A DNA stretch of 64,000 nt from NCBI RefSeq assembly GCF_026914265.1, contig NC_069126.1, positions 40,024,421-40,088,420 of the forward strand, given 5' to 3'. Shown piece after piece: positions 24,170 through 37,100 of the stretch (positions within the stretch are counted from its first letter, which is position 1; every line of letters begins with the position of its first letter). Made by a program: the position numbers and the translations under genes. The stretch comes from Mya arenaria. Taxonomy: Eukaryota > Mollusca > Bivalvia > Myida > Myidae. The notes under the pieces are model-generated. The model was not told the origin of the DNA, searched no databases, and was given only the letters and a program-made list of their open reading frames with translations.

Positions 24170-27100
24170 TAAACATGGACAGATTTCCTGTTTGAGCATT
24201 ACCCTTTGTAGTATAGACAATGAAGAAGTGTTAAAAAATTAAAACTATTGAATATTTTGAAACATACTGTTTTATAGGCTTTGTTTATTAAATGTCAATT
24301 ATATAACTATTTAAAGAGAATTGGTTACTGATATATATATAAAGCTTCAATATTACTATTAGAGAGTTGAGCATTACCTGGAAACATTTTTCTTTCCGAA
24401 TGATGAAAATGTTTATACTTCTAAATATGTCAAGTTTGTATGTATTTGTGATTATATTATAAGTTTTAATCAAATATATGGCAATCTTAAGCATTTCATT
24501 CTATGGAGACAGATGGTGCAAATGCTGGTCTCCGTGCAGGCAGAAGAGTGCTACCAAAAAAAGTATAGGGCATAACTCTTTAGTTTAAACCCATTCATAA
24601 CTCTTGAGTTAAAACCCTAAACATATAATCCATATATGCACTTACAAATCTAGGTTAGGTTTAGGGTCGATCCAGGCCGTCCTGCCTTTGTCTCTTGAAA
24701 TCATTAAATTGTATACGGACCATGATATGGGCTTGTGGTAATTCTATCTGCTCTGTATAGTCTGCAGTTTTGCATTAAAAAATGTTTTATTGGTCTGAGG
24801 TTAAATGTGAGTTTTACAATTGGGGTTGATAGATGGTCTAGTGATATCATGCTGGACAAGCATTTTAGGGTAACCAAGTTAAAAGATGGAACAAAAAAAA
24901 AGTTGACAAATATGAATATTATGTGACAAATGCATGATTTCTTTAACTACAAGCATGAAAGTCCCTGCTCAAGTGCCAAATGAAAGCTCCGATATTTCAT
25001 AGACATAGTGAAAAAGTATAGGCACTGAGCTCACTTTATATATTGCTGGTTATTAATACTCATTCTACTCACCTCCCCTCATTAATCTTTACGGGCAGTT
25101 CAGGCGCTCCACAAGCACCTGCTGGCCTCTTTTAAGTAAAAGTGCACCACTGTGGAGCTCAAATATACGTCCGCCGCAATTCTTCATGTAGCGTGATTGA
25201 CAAATTACTTCAAGTTTCTACTAATTTGATACACTCCATAAAATACTACCGTAATACTGTACATAATATTAATTGGAATTGATATATTTCCTTATATTGA
25301 ATTACCAATTTTACATTTGCCATATCTGTGCAAAAGTCAAGGCCACATACCAAATATCTCCATGATTAAAGGTATTTCTAGATTCGAAGGACTATTTGTT
25401 TTAGATAGTCTTGTGAACTTCATTTTTATCACAGAAATTTCATTATTCTTTGTGCAATTGTGTCTTTTTTGAACACATAATTGTTTCTTTGTAATTGTTT
25501 CAATTATATTTTCAGCAGGTGTAATTTTTATAAATCTATGACCTGTGTGTTTAATTTTTATGTTCTATACAGTGTACTGAAAATATTCTTTGGCAGACAT
25601 GGTGTTGAATAGATAGAACACTGTCATAAATTAGGACATCTTCAGAATGTATTCCAAACTTGTTTACCTTCTCTAGCAGCATTTATTTGTTGAATAAAAT
25701 AATTAGTATTTTTTTTATATTGTTCATTGTGTTGAAAAAGATGGATAAACACCATTATGGTATTGTGTATTTTTGTAATTTATTTCATTGCATTCATGCT
25801 TTATTTATAAACCAGGTAAATAAAATGCAAATTTAACTAATAATGATATTGCTCTATATATATGTGTAAGTGTTTGACTTTATTATTTCATTAATCTTGA
25901 TTTATTTATCAAATTAATATCAAGTTTCCTTCACTAAATAAAAGAGTATCTATGCAGTAAATATGACAACACAACAATTTAAAGATGCACTCTTACTCCC
26001 AAATAAGATTTACCAGAATTAATACAATTGTTTTAATATACTTTATACCATAAAGAATGAATAAATATCGAAAACAATGGTTTTTATGAAGGATACCAAG
26101 TTTAATTTGAAAGAAAGGTGCAAAAAACACACGGTATTTCTACCTTATGAGATGATAGTAGATCACAGTAAATCTTTTAGCACTCACCAATCATTTAATA
26201 TTTGTGCATTTTCAGCTATTAAATACACGGTTACAATGTTGTTGTCAGTAATTACTATTTTCCATAAATGCATTATTTAGTAAGAAGTTAAAGATTTATC
26301 ACTCAAAATTTATGTTCGTTTAACATGTGTATGTATTGATTCTGAATAAGAGTGTCATTTTAACAGAAGAAACTGATAAATCCGTAGATTTATATATATA
26401 TATGTGGTGCTTAATAACATGGAATGTAAATTTTTAAATGAAACTGATACTATATTAGGATGAATTTTCTTTTCTTTAATTATGCTCAGTATTAAAATGA
26501 ATCAAATGTACTTATGACAATATATATAAATGAACACATAAGCTTGCAAACATTAAACAGTGTCTTTGCATTAATAGTTATATCCAGCCACGCATAAATT
26601 ATCCCTAAGTTAGTAATATAACAAATACTTGTTTAATAAAGTTTTGTTAAACACTACTGAAGTATATGAATGAGCAATTAAAACATCCTGATATACCGTA
26701 TGGTGCCTGTAATACTGGTATATTTTGTGTCATTTCAATAAGCTATATGATAATGGGTAAATTACGGGATTTGACTTGACAGTAGCGCTGAAATTGCTAC
26801 TTGGTATTTAGATTGTATTTTCTCCCACCCCAGATAAGTAGATCCAAATATTTGGCCATGGTGGAAATCCTTATCCTGCCCAAGGGCAAAGATAAAACAG
26901 TACCCGTATGGAACTACTTTTTTATTGTCAAATTTGTCATCACGCATTTACCTTCGCTTTAAATGGCACCCCAAAAAAGTTTTCACAATGCATTCAAGAA
27001 ATAATGCTGTACTCTCCACAGAACTATTTAAAGAACGATGTGACTATTTACATAATTTGAATCAATGCACGAATATCTATGACAACCACAAAGTATCACA

Positions 27101-27180
27101 TACGTGAATTATTTTCACTATGCACAAATGAGAGTGAATTTTTTTAAACTTATTTTTGTGTAACTGAGGTGGGAGAAAAA
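24170..27180. other. Intergenic between ETFB and GGT, no gene recognised
   Basis: AT-rich DNA with only short random ORFs. I see no repeats longer than a few copies and no exon-like blocks. The divergent promoters of ETFB and GGT lie at its two sides but are too far apart (about 5 kb) to be one bidirectional promoter. Confidence 0.4.
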
Positions 27181-27386
27181 GCATCTAACATGGCGGCTTG
27201 TGTAAGATAGGTTCTTTTCAACCCTGGCGCAGGGTAAACCTCGTTTCTGCAAAACACTTAAGCTCGGGTTGGGGTGAACCTATATTTTACACTAGTGGCC
27301 ATGGAAGATACTTATAATCCTAGCATTACAGATAAAACAAATACCCGCAATCAATACTCTGGTTTATCCCTCTCTCAGGTACCATT
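27180..27386 (+). promoter_or_regulatory. Putative GGT promoter / 5' leader with YY1-like motif
   Basis: AACATGGCGGC at about 27188-27198 matches the YY1-type motif often found at the start of metazoan transcripts, about 190 bp before the GGT start codon. A CCCTCTCTCAG acceptor-like sequence ends at 27378, eight bases before the ATG, so the leader may be spliced. Both statements are inference. Confidence 0.3.
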
Positions 27387-30300
27387 ATGCGACGAGGGGA
27401 TGATGGAGATCTTAGACGTTCCCTGCTTGTGGAGGAGGGTGGGGCAGGCTACTGTAGCTATGATGATGATGAGTTACAGGCAGCTTCTCGCTTGAGACGA
27501 AAACGTCAGAGGTGAGTAATGGTTTTTCTAGTACACATACATTTTGGCTTTTTTAAATGATTTTTTGCTCTGACACTGAGGCAGTACTGAGGTGAGCTTT
27601 AGGATATTATACCTGTATTGTCAACTTATATTATATTAAAATAATATCGATGGACCTCTTTGTCCCATCCATTGTCATTTATTCTGACATAGTCAATCTT
27701 ATTTATCAACTTTGTTTATATACAGCCATTGATCAGTAAATGAAAGCACATGAGGAATTAAAGATTATTAAACGTAATTGTTAGAAACTCTTTGTAAGTC
27801 TTTTCAATTCTCTTTGTTTTATGATTGCTTGCTTTTATATGAATATGTATGATATACGGTAGTTCCCAGGTGAGCCATATAGGGCCCTCATGGCTCTCTT
27901 GTTATCATTTCTGATGTTATCATTTGTTGTACTTCTACCTATAATGTTATCAGGAAGACTGTACTTAGTTAAACAAAATGCTGATATGACTGTATTAAAC
28001 AGCAGTGTTGTATGCATTCAGTTTAAATATTCATCAATTGACATAAACAATTCTGGATTAGAGTTTTTAAGTCTCCATTTCTGAATTTAAATTTCCTGGA
28101 TAGAAATGATTCATATTTTGTTGGGATATTTTAGGAGCAAGAAAAGGTGTACATTTGTATTCTTTCCTTTCAATTGAAGCACAAACTTGTGCTAGTTACT
28201 AGTTAGCTAAAAAAACAATAAAAAATATATTTGACAGTAGTCAAGTTTTCTTGTATACATTTCGGTTAAATTAAACAATATTTATTTCAAAAACAATATT
28301 ATCAAATTCAATATATACAATTCATGAAAAGTAGTTAGACAAGAAATAAAAGCACATTACAACTGTTTGCAAATAAATTAAGTGAACCATGCTCGTCACA
28401 CAATATACTATAGCATGCAATTATTTGTACCAAAGAGACAGTCATTTTGTACTACCCAAACAGCAGCTTTGAATGATACTGCAATAGCAGTTGGCAGTAA
28501 AAAAAGAGTGTCAGCATGTTGCATTTCTTTATTCAAGTAAGTTTTTACTTACAATTTTTATTTCCACAATTATATCAACTCTGAACTGTATATACCAGAT
28601 TGCGAGCATGCTTATGGATGAGCTGTGGTGTGTTCCTAATTGCGATGGTTGGCGTTGCTGTGTTTTTTCTGACCAACTCCGCAGCAACCAAGGGGGGTAA
28701 GGGGGATAACCCCACACCAGAGATGGGCAAATACAGGCACGCTGCAGTGGCATCTGATGTGACACAATGTTCAGAAGTTGGAAGGTATGCTTAAATCATA
28801 ATCTTATGATCTTATAATGACATAAATATTTACCATACAGTTGACCCTGTTGGCTCCAATTCCCTTGGCTCGAAATCCTCGTTTGGTTGAACTGGATGTC
28901 AAGAACCGTTTTCTTTATACTGAATGTAAGCATTTGCTCGAATTTTACGAGGCTCGAGGTATTTTTGCCGGTCCCTGGGAATCGGAGCCAGCGAGGTTCA
29001 ACTGTATATAGAATATATATAGATAATGTTAACTTTTTAGATAAATCTGTATTGTCATAGTAAAAATACCAAAGTACATGCTATAGCATACTTTTTCTGT
29101 AGTGGTACACTGATATACCTGTGTGGTTATACTTGTGGAATTTACCATTTTCAGAGACATTCTAGAGAAGGCTGGAGGAAATGCTGTGGACGCTGCTGTT
29201 GCTGCCCTCTTGTGCATGGGGCTGGCTGACCCACAAAGCATGGGTATTGGAGGCGGCTTCTTTATGACCATATATAATAGGTACTACTATATATACTATA
29301 TCAGTTTTAGCTTGTCTATTATTTTTTAGCATGTCTAGTATTTTTTAGCTTGTATATTAACAATGGTTAGGTATTGTCAAAGACATGGTCATTGCCGGCA
29401 ACATGAAAAACTGACATGTTGAATATACTTGAAATTCTTTAGAGATATTAACCAAAAAATGATAAGGTTTATCATGTTCCAACTTAACAGCCAATTTCTA
29501 TTAACTCTTGATGATTCTATTTTTTCCAAGTATTTTTGCACTGACAGGAAAATTTCTTTCTAAAAGCATTTTGCAATATAACAGCATGATTAAAATCATA
29601 CTGCGATTAAATTTCTTCATCCTGTATACTGGTATTTATTTGTATACTGGTATATTGTGGCAGCCCTAATGGAGTTGTGCTGATGTTTTGTAAGTCCCCA
29701 ACTCTGTCTCTATAGTTATGTTCCTTGAAACAAACTGACTGCTGTTGGCATCCATTTGTGGTGCTCCTGTTATACTGTCACTCTGCCAGGTCTTATTATA
29801 AGGTCATTTAAATCAGAGATGTTCTCTACCCTCTAACTTAAGTTTCCATGGTAAAGAGTTGAAGGTCACTTTTGCTTAAAAGGCAATAGTTTGTTTAATC
29901 TCAGTTGATTGAAGGATCTATTTTCCAATTTTGTTATTTCCAGAACAACAGGTGAAAGCCACAGTATCGATGCCCGAGAGACTGCCCCCATACATGCCAC
30001 TGTAGACATGTACTACGGAAATGCCAGTTCCAGTAAAGGTGTGGAAATTGTATTGATATTATGTTTGTTATATGCATTTTATGGTCTTCTACACTTATTG
30101 ATAAACTGAATATTTTATTAACAGTGACTTAAACAGTTTTCATTTTGAGCTCATCTGTTTTCTGAAGAAACAAAGCATAGTGATAACCTTGGTGTTGTTC
30201 TTGTTGTTGTTATTGGCGTTTGCATAATTGTATAGGAAGAAGACTCTGGCTATAATTAATCGTTGAGTTATGCCCCTTGATTGACTGAAAAAAAGAAGAA

Positions 30301-31101
30301 ATGTTTACATTCATTCCGCGGCACACTTGTTAATTTTAATGTTGGATGTAAAGCAAAAAGGTTTAAAGTAAGTTACTTGAAGACATATCTATGGATGTGT
30401 TATTTGTAGGAGGGTTATCTATAGCAGTCCCAGGAGAAATAAAGGGCTACAAGCTTGCAATGGATAAGTTTGGGTCGTTGCCATGGAAACAGGTGTTCAC
30501 CCCAGCAGTTACCATGGCAACTGAAGGTTTCAAGGTGCCAAAATCCCTGGAAGATGCCCTCAATGACTTTAAAGCTTCACACAAAAAAGATCTTAATGAA
30601 ATTGTGAAAATGTTTCCACAGTTTGGGTGAGTTTAATTCCAAAGGCCAATATAGAACATAATTAATACATTTAATAAATAGTTGTGACTGATAAATTGTG
30701 TTGTGTTATAAATTTATATTGAAAATTAATAAGGATGTTCAGCCTAGTTGTTTTTAGTTACTGCAATATCATAGCCTTCTTGCCGTTATCTTGTTTATTG
30801 TCAGGTTTGTGAAAACCTTTTTTTTGGCGTACATTTTAAATATTAGTTTGGTGCATATCATTGTTAGGCTAAGATTTTCTACAACAACATTGTGGAACAA
30901 GTCACACACTGTTGTAAAATGGGTTTTTTAACATTAAAAAAGAAGTGTATCACATCTAAAACAAATTTGAAGTGATTCGATTCTGCTGCTGCATGCAGAG
31001 GTGTCTTTACCCGATGGCAAGGGTAAATAAGCTCAAACATGGGTTAACATTCTGCATTTAATACCAATAAAAAGTTTTTACATTGTTCTCCAAGTATCAT
31101 T

Positions 31102-31152
<51 letters not shown>

Positions 31153-34100
31153 CTGGCAAACAGTCTATGGAATACAAATGAGCGAACATTTCAATGATAC
31201 TCAATTCTCAATGGTCCAAAAGTAATTGCTCACACTAATTAACTGTAATTTCAGTAAGACTTTTGTAAACCTAGCAACGGGGGATACATACAAGCAAGGG
31301 GAGACAATTAAGATGCCAGAGCTGGGAAATACTCTTCGTGTGATATCCGAGGAGGGGCCAAAGGCATTTTATAATGGCAGTCTAACTGAAGACATTCTAC
31401 AAGAGTTTGCTGATGCAGGTTTGGAGCTTTTCAAAGTTTTGCTAGTATTTTCTGGCTTCTTAAGCACCATGACTATGAGTTTGTTTTGAAGATGAAACTT
31501 CTAAAATGTGTCTTTTGTTCAAAATTTCTTTTGAAGAAACTGCAAATATTTTACTCCTTATGAAGTTTTATGGTTAAAACAAACATTTATTTAGATTGGC
31601 TAGTTACATAACTTACATTTATTTAAAGTTGAAAGTCCGTAACAAAATAAAGCCACAGTATGTGTTTTTCTTTAAATACCCAATCCTCATACTGATCAAA
31701 AAATTCTTTTTCAGGAGCAATAATAACTAGTGAGGATTTGCTTGGTTACCAGCCCTTATTCTCGACAGCATACAACATGACACTGCGTAACAACAAGCAC
31801 ACGATCTTCACCCCACAGACACCCTCAAGTGGAGTTATCCTCATGTTTATCTTGGCTCTGCTAGATGGTGAGTGTTCTAAATTGACGCTAGAGGGTGAAA
31901 GTTCTATATTGACCTGCATGATGATGAGTGTTCTATATTGGCCTGCTAGAGGGTGAGTGTTCTATATTGGCCTGCTAGATGGTGAGTGTTCTATATTGGC
32001 CTGCTTGATGGTGAGTGTTCTATATTGGCCTGCTAGAGGGTGAGTGTTCTATATTGGCCTGCTAGAGGGTGAGTGTTCTATATTGGCCTGCTAGATGGTG
32101 AGTGTTCTATATTGGCCTGCTAGATGGTGAGTGTTCTATATTGGCTCTGCTAGATGGTGAGTGTTCTATATTGGCTCTGCTAGATGGTGAGTGTTCTATA
32201 TTGGCCTGCCAGATGGTGAGTGTTCTATATTGGCCTGCTAGATGGTGAGTGTTCTATGTTGGCTCTACTAGATGGTGAGTGTTCTATATTGGCTCTGCTA
32301 GATGGTGAGTGTTCTTTATTGGCCTGCTAGATGGAAAGTGTTCTTTATTGGCCCTGCTAGATGGTGAGTGTTCTATATTGACCTGCTAGATGGTGAGTGT
32401 TCTATATTGGCCTGCTAGAGGGTGAGTGTTCTATATTGGCCTGCTAGAGAGTGAGTGTTCTATATTGGCTCTGCTAGATGATGAGTGTTCTATATTGGTC
32501 CTGCTAGATGGTGAGTGTTCTATATTGACCTGCTAGATGATGAGTGTTCTATATTGGCCTGCTTGATGGTGAGTGTTCTATATTGGTCCTGCTAGATGGT
32601 GAGTGTTCTATATTGGCCTGCTAGATGGTGAGTGTTCTATATTGGCTCTGCTAGATGGTGAGTGTTCTATATTGGCCTGCTAGATGGTGAGTGTTCTATA
32701 TTGGCCTGCGAGAGGGTGAGTGTTCTATATTGGCCTGCTAGATGGTGAGTGTTCTATATTGGCCTGCTAGATGGTGAGTGTTCTATATTGGTCTGCTAGA
32801 TGATGAGTGTTCTATATTGGCCTGCTAGATGGTGAGTGTTCTATATTGGCTCTACTTGATGATGAGTGTTCTATATTGACGCTAGAGGGTGAGTGTTCTA
32901 TATTGGTCCTGCTAGATGGAAAGTGTTCTATATTGGCCTGCTAGATGGTGAGTGTTCTATATTGGCTCTGCTAGATGGTGAGTGTTCTATATTGGCTCTG
33001 CTAGATGGTGAGTGTTCTATATTGGCCTGCTTGATGGTGAGTGTTCTATATTGGCCTACTAGAGGGTGAGTGTTCTATATTGGCCTGCTAGATGGTGAGT
33101 GTTCTATATTGGCCTGCTAGATGGTGAGTGTTCTATATTGGCCTGCTAGAGGGTGAGTGTTCTATATTGGCCTGCTAGATGGTGAGTGTTCTATATTGGC
33201 CTGCTAGAGGGTGAGTGTTCTATATTGGCCTGCTAGATGGTGAGTGTTCTATATTGGCCTGCTAGATGGTGAGTGTTCTATATTGGCTCTGCTAGATGGT
33301 GAGTGTTCTATATTGGCTCTGCTAGATGGTGAGTGTTCTATATTGGCCTGCTAGATGGTGAGTGTTCTATGTTGGCTCTACTAGATGGTGAGTGTTCTAT
33401 ATTGGCTCTGCTAGATGGTGAGTGTTCTTTATTGGCCTGCTAGATGGAGAGTGTTCTTTATTGGCCCTGCTAGATGATGAGTGTTCTATATTGGCCTGCT
33501 AGATGGTGAGTGTTCTATATTGACCTGCTAGATGGTGAGTGTTCTATATTGGCCTGCTAGAGGGTGAGTGTTCTATATTGGCCTGCTAGAGGGTGAGTGT
33601 TCTATATTGGCTCTGCTAGATGATGAGTGTTCTATATTGGTCCTGCTAGATGGTGAGTGTTCTATATTGACCTGCTAGATGATGAGTGTTCTATATTGGC
33701 CTGCTTGATGGTGAGTGTTCTATATTGGTCCTGCTAGATGGTGAGTGTTCTATATTGGCCTGCTAGATGGTGAGTGTTCTATATTGGCTCTGCTAGATGG
33801 TGAGTGTTCTATATTGGCCTGCTAGATGGTGAGTGTTCTATATTGGCCTGCGAGTGGGTGAGTGTTCTATATTGGCCTGCTAGATGGTGAGTGTTCTATA
33901 TTGGCCTGCTAGATGGTGAGTGTTCTATATTGGTCTGCTAGATGATGAGTGTTCTATATTGGCTCTACTAGATGGTGAGTGTTCTATATTGGTCTGCTAG
34001 ATGATGAGTGTTCTATATTGGCTCTACTGGATGATGAGTGTTCTAGATATTAGGTTAAGAAATGACTGAAGTTGTTTCTTAGTACCAGCCCAGTAGTTTC

Positions 34101-37100
34101 AAACCTTAAAGAAAGTAAAGACATCACATCAACATTGTCACAAATGTTTAGAGTGTCAATATATAATATTATTTAGAACAAGTTCTATAACTCTTCCTGT
34201 ACAATTGACAGTGCCAATAAATGTATTTCAGTATACATGTGGAGCTAAAATGTTTGAATTTAATTAAGAATCTCTGATGGTATAATCAATGCACTTTAAG
34301 GTTATGACTTCAAGCCAGAAGATATCCAGACCACAAAAGGGAAGATTCTTACATACCATCGTATAATCGAGGCCTTCAAGTTTGCCTATGCGAAGAGGAC
34401 AGATCTCGCTGATGAAATGTTTGTGGATAGTGTTAAACAAGTAAGTCTTGCTCTTGATTGTTAGGTTATATGACAACTCTTATGTACATCGTTGTATATA
34501 CCTTACTATTGTAGAAATTGTCGTAACAGGTGAGGGTGGTCTAGTGGTATAGGTATATTCACTCAAGAGGTCGTTGGTTCATTTCCACCAGGGGTACATT
34601 CTCATGGCCAATTAAAATTGACCCCGGTACTTGTTTCTACTGAGGAAACTGTTAGATGGAAACTCCAGACAAGTACACTTTTGCTATATCAAATAAGACA
34701 CATTATGTTTATTTTTAACATTCCATTTAGTAAAAGCAATCAAGGTGAATGTGAATATAAAATGAGGTTTATGGTATGGCACATAATTTGTATCAGGTGT
34801 TACGATAAGTATCACTTCTCTTTAAAGTCTCCCCACTTCTCCCTAATTTTACTGAAGGGAGAAGTCACTTCTCTCTTTAGCCTAGTGATAGCCCTGAAAT
34901 GGTCTTGACAAAGATTCTATAAGCTTACATTAATCAGCTTTTGTCACAATCAAGCCAAAAGAAATTGTTATAAAGTAAATCATAAGAACTGGTGTTTTTT
35001 TTCTTAAAAATTACAATTGTTTGTATAAATTATATAGTTGTATATATTCATCATCAGATTTTAACCAAGAGAAGAATAACTCATTCTTCTGAGATACCAT
35101 TCAAATCATTTTGATGAAACTGAATTTTCTTTAAGAGATTTTTTATGGTTTTGTTAAAAAAATCGTTTAAATCATTCAGTGTTCTTTTCCTTATGTTATT
35201 TTTTGTTATGTTTTTTTAATCCAACGATTGTACAAGGAATTGTCTATATCTACACAAAGAATGTGCTTTTAAATTCCATACACTGTGTTATTCAATTTAC
35301 AGTTGGTAGCCAATCTGACATCTCCGGAGTACATTGACTCTATCCACAAGCAGATCTGGGACAATCAGACCCACCCGTTCATGTATTACGGGCCCACGTT
35401 TTACCACGACAACAAGACAAGCACAGCCCACCTGTCAATTATAGACCAATGTGGCAATGCTGTCTCTGTTACCAGCACAATTAATGCAAGGTAAAGCCAT
35501 GGCAAAGTGTTCAAAAGATGTGTGTAGAACTGGGGGCAATTTCTTAAAAGTATTTAAGTCTGTTATAACAAGATTAAAAACTAAGCTCACTCTTTTTGTT
35601 CTTCAATAAGTTGGGAAATATTTACTATTTTGAAAGTTTTTAATTGTTCATTGAATTTATCTGTCTGATAATCATGAAAAACTAAATTTTATGTATCAAA
35701 TGTAGGTTGAAGTAAGACATTTTGCTAAACAAAATAAGCTACTTAAGTCTGTTCAGCTTAAGAAGTTTCAAGAAAATAGGGTCAGGTGCGATATTCATAA
35801 AACATCTTAAGTCATTTCTTAACTTAAGTCAATTTGTCAAATTTTTCATTGTCAAATCAAAACAAAAGTATAAGGGTTTTTAAAATAAAAGTTTGTATAT
35901 TCAGTAAAATTATTGATGATTAAGAATTTCCGATATTATTTAGACATAACATGTACATCATATGATGAGTGAGGTACTTAAGTTAGGAAATGACTTAAGA
36001 TGTTAAATGAAAACTGGCCCTTGACTGTATCAGAAATTATTGCATTGTGCACGGATGTATACACAGATGTATAGACTGAGATTATCTACCGATTGGCCCA
36101 CTCTCAATGGTTGAAACATAAATCACTCTGAGTTTGAACATGAGTTATGATCTTAAACATGTTTTGTGGTGGGTGTTTTCAAACCTCACCAATGGTTATG
36201 AACAACCTTCGACACCTGTTTAGAAATTCAGACTCTGTATTATCACTGAGGAGTAAAGATCCTACGATCCCGGATTTCATTTTTTATTGATATTTTTTAT
36301 AATAATGATAGAATACTGTTTATTACGTTTTTCATGTTGTATCCTGATGAAACAGGTTTTATTCTACATCGTTACTAGAATTTACAAACTTGTCTGTATT
36401 TTGAAGAAAACAAAATGAGGTATTGTGATAGCATGCAAGGTGTCATTATCTGTGTTGGCATTATGAAATAACTTTAGCCATGGCCTTTATTCTATAACCA
36501 TTCAAGATATGCAATGAAAATTGGTATACATGTTGCGACAATACGCACGTGTACAGCAAGTCCCATTATTCTAGCTTTAATAATCATTGACATATGCCCC
36601 TTGTTTAGTCCAAATAATTGTACGTTGACTTTTCGATTTTTGATATGGCAAGAATCCCATATAACACGTCTATTATTTATATAGACTAGCCCCTTGTTAG
36701 ACTGTAATAACAACATAGGCCCAGGTTGGCATTCCTTCCACTCCCCTCTTGTTTGCTTCACATCAATTCATTTTCATGTTTAAAATATTTTTATTTCTAA
36801 GAAATTGTTTAGGTACTGACATTCATCCATTGCAGTCATTTAAAGGGATACTGAAACAGCATATTTGATATCATACCATTGCAATTTCAGGTTTGGATCA
36901 GAGGTATTTGGCAACAGAACTGGCATTATATGGAATGACGAAATGGACGACTTTGCGACATCTGACAAACCCAATGATTTTGGTCTCTATCCCTCCCCGG
37001 CGAATGAAATCACCCCAGGGAAGCGCCCTCTGTCTTCCATGTGTCCTGCTGTGTTGGTTGATTCTAATGGAGAGGTTTCGATGGTTGTCGGGGCAGCAGG

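Noticed and set aside
31868..34045. CRISPR-like array
   Set aside because: Units are contiguous copies without unique spacers and arise from the GGT exon 7 junction in a eukaryotic intron.
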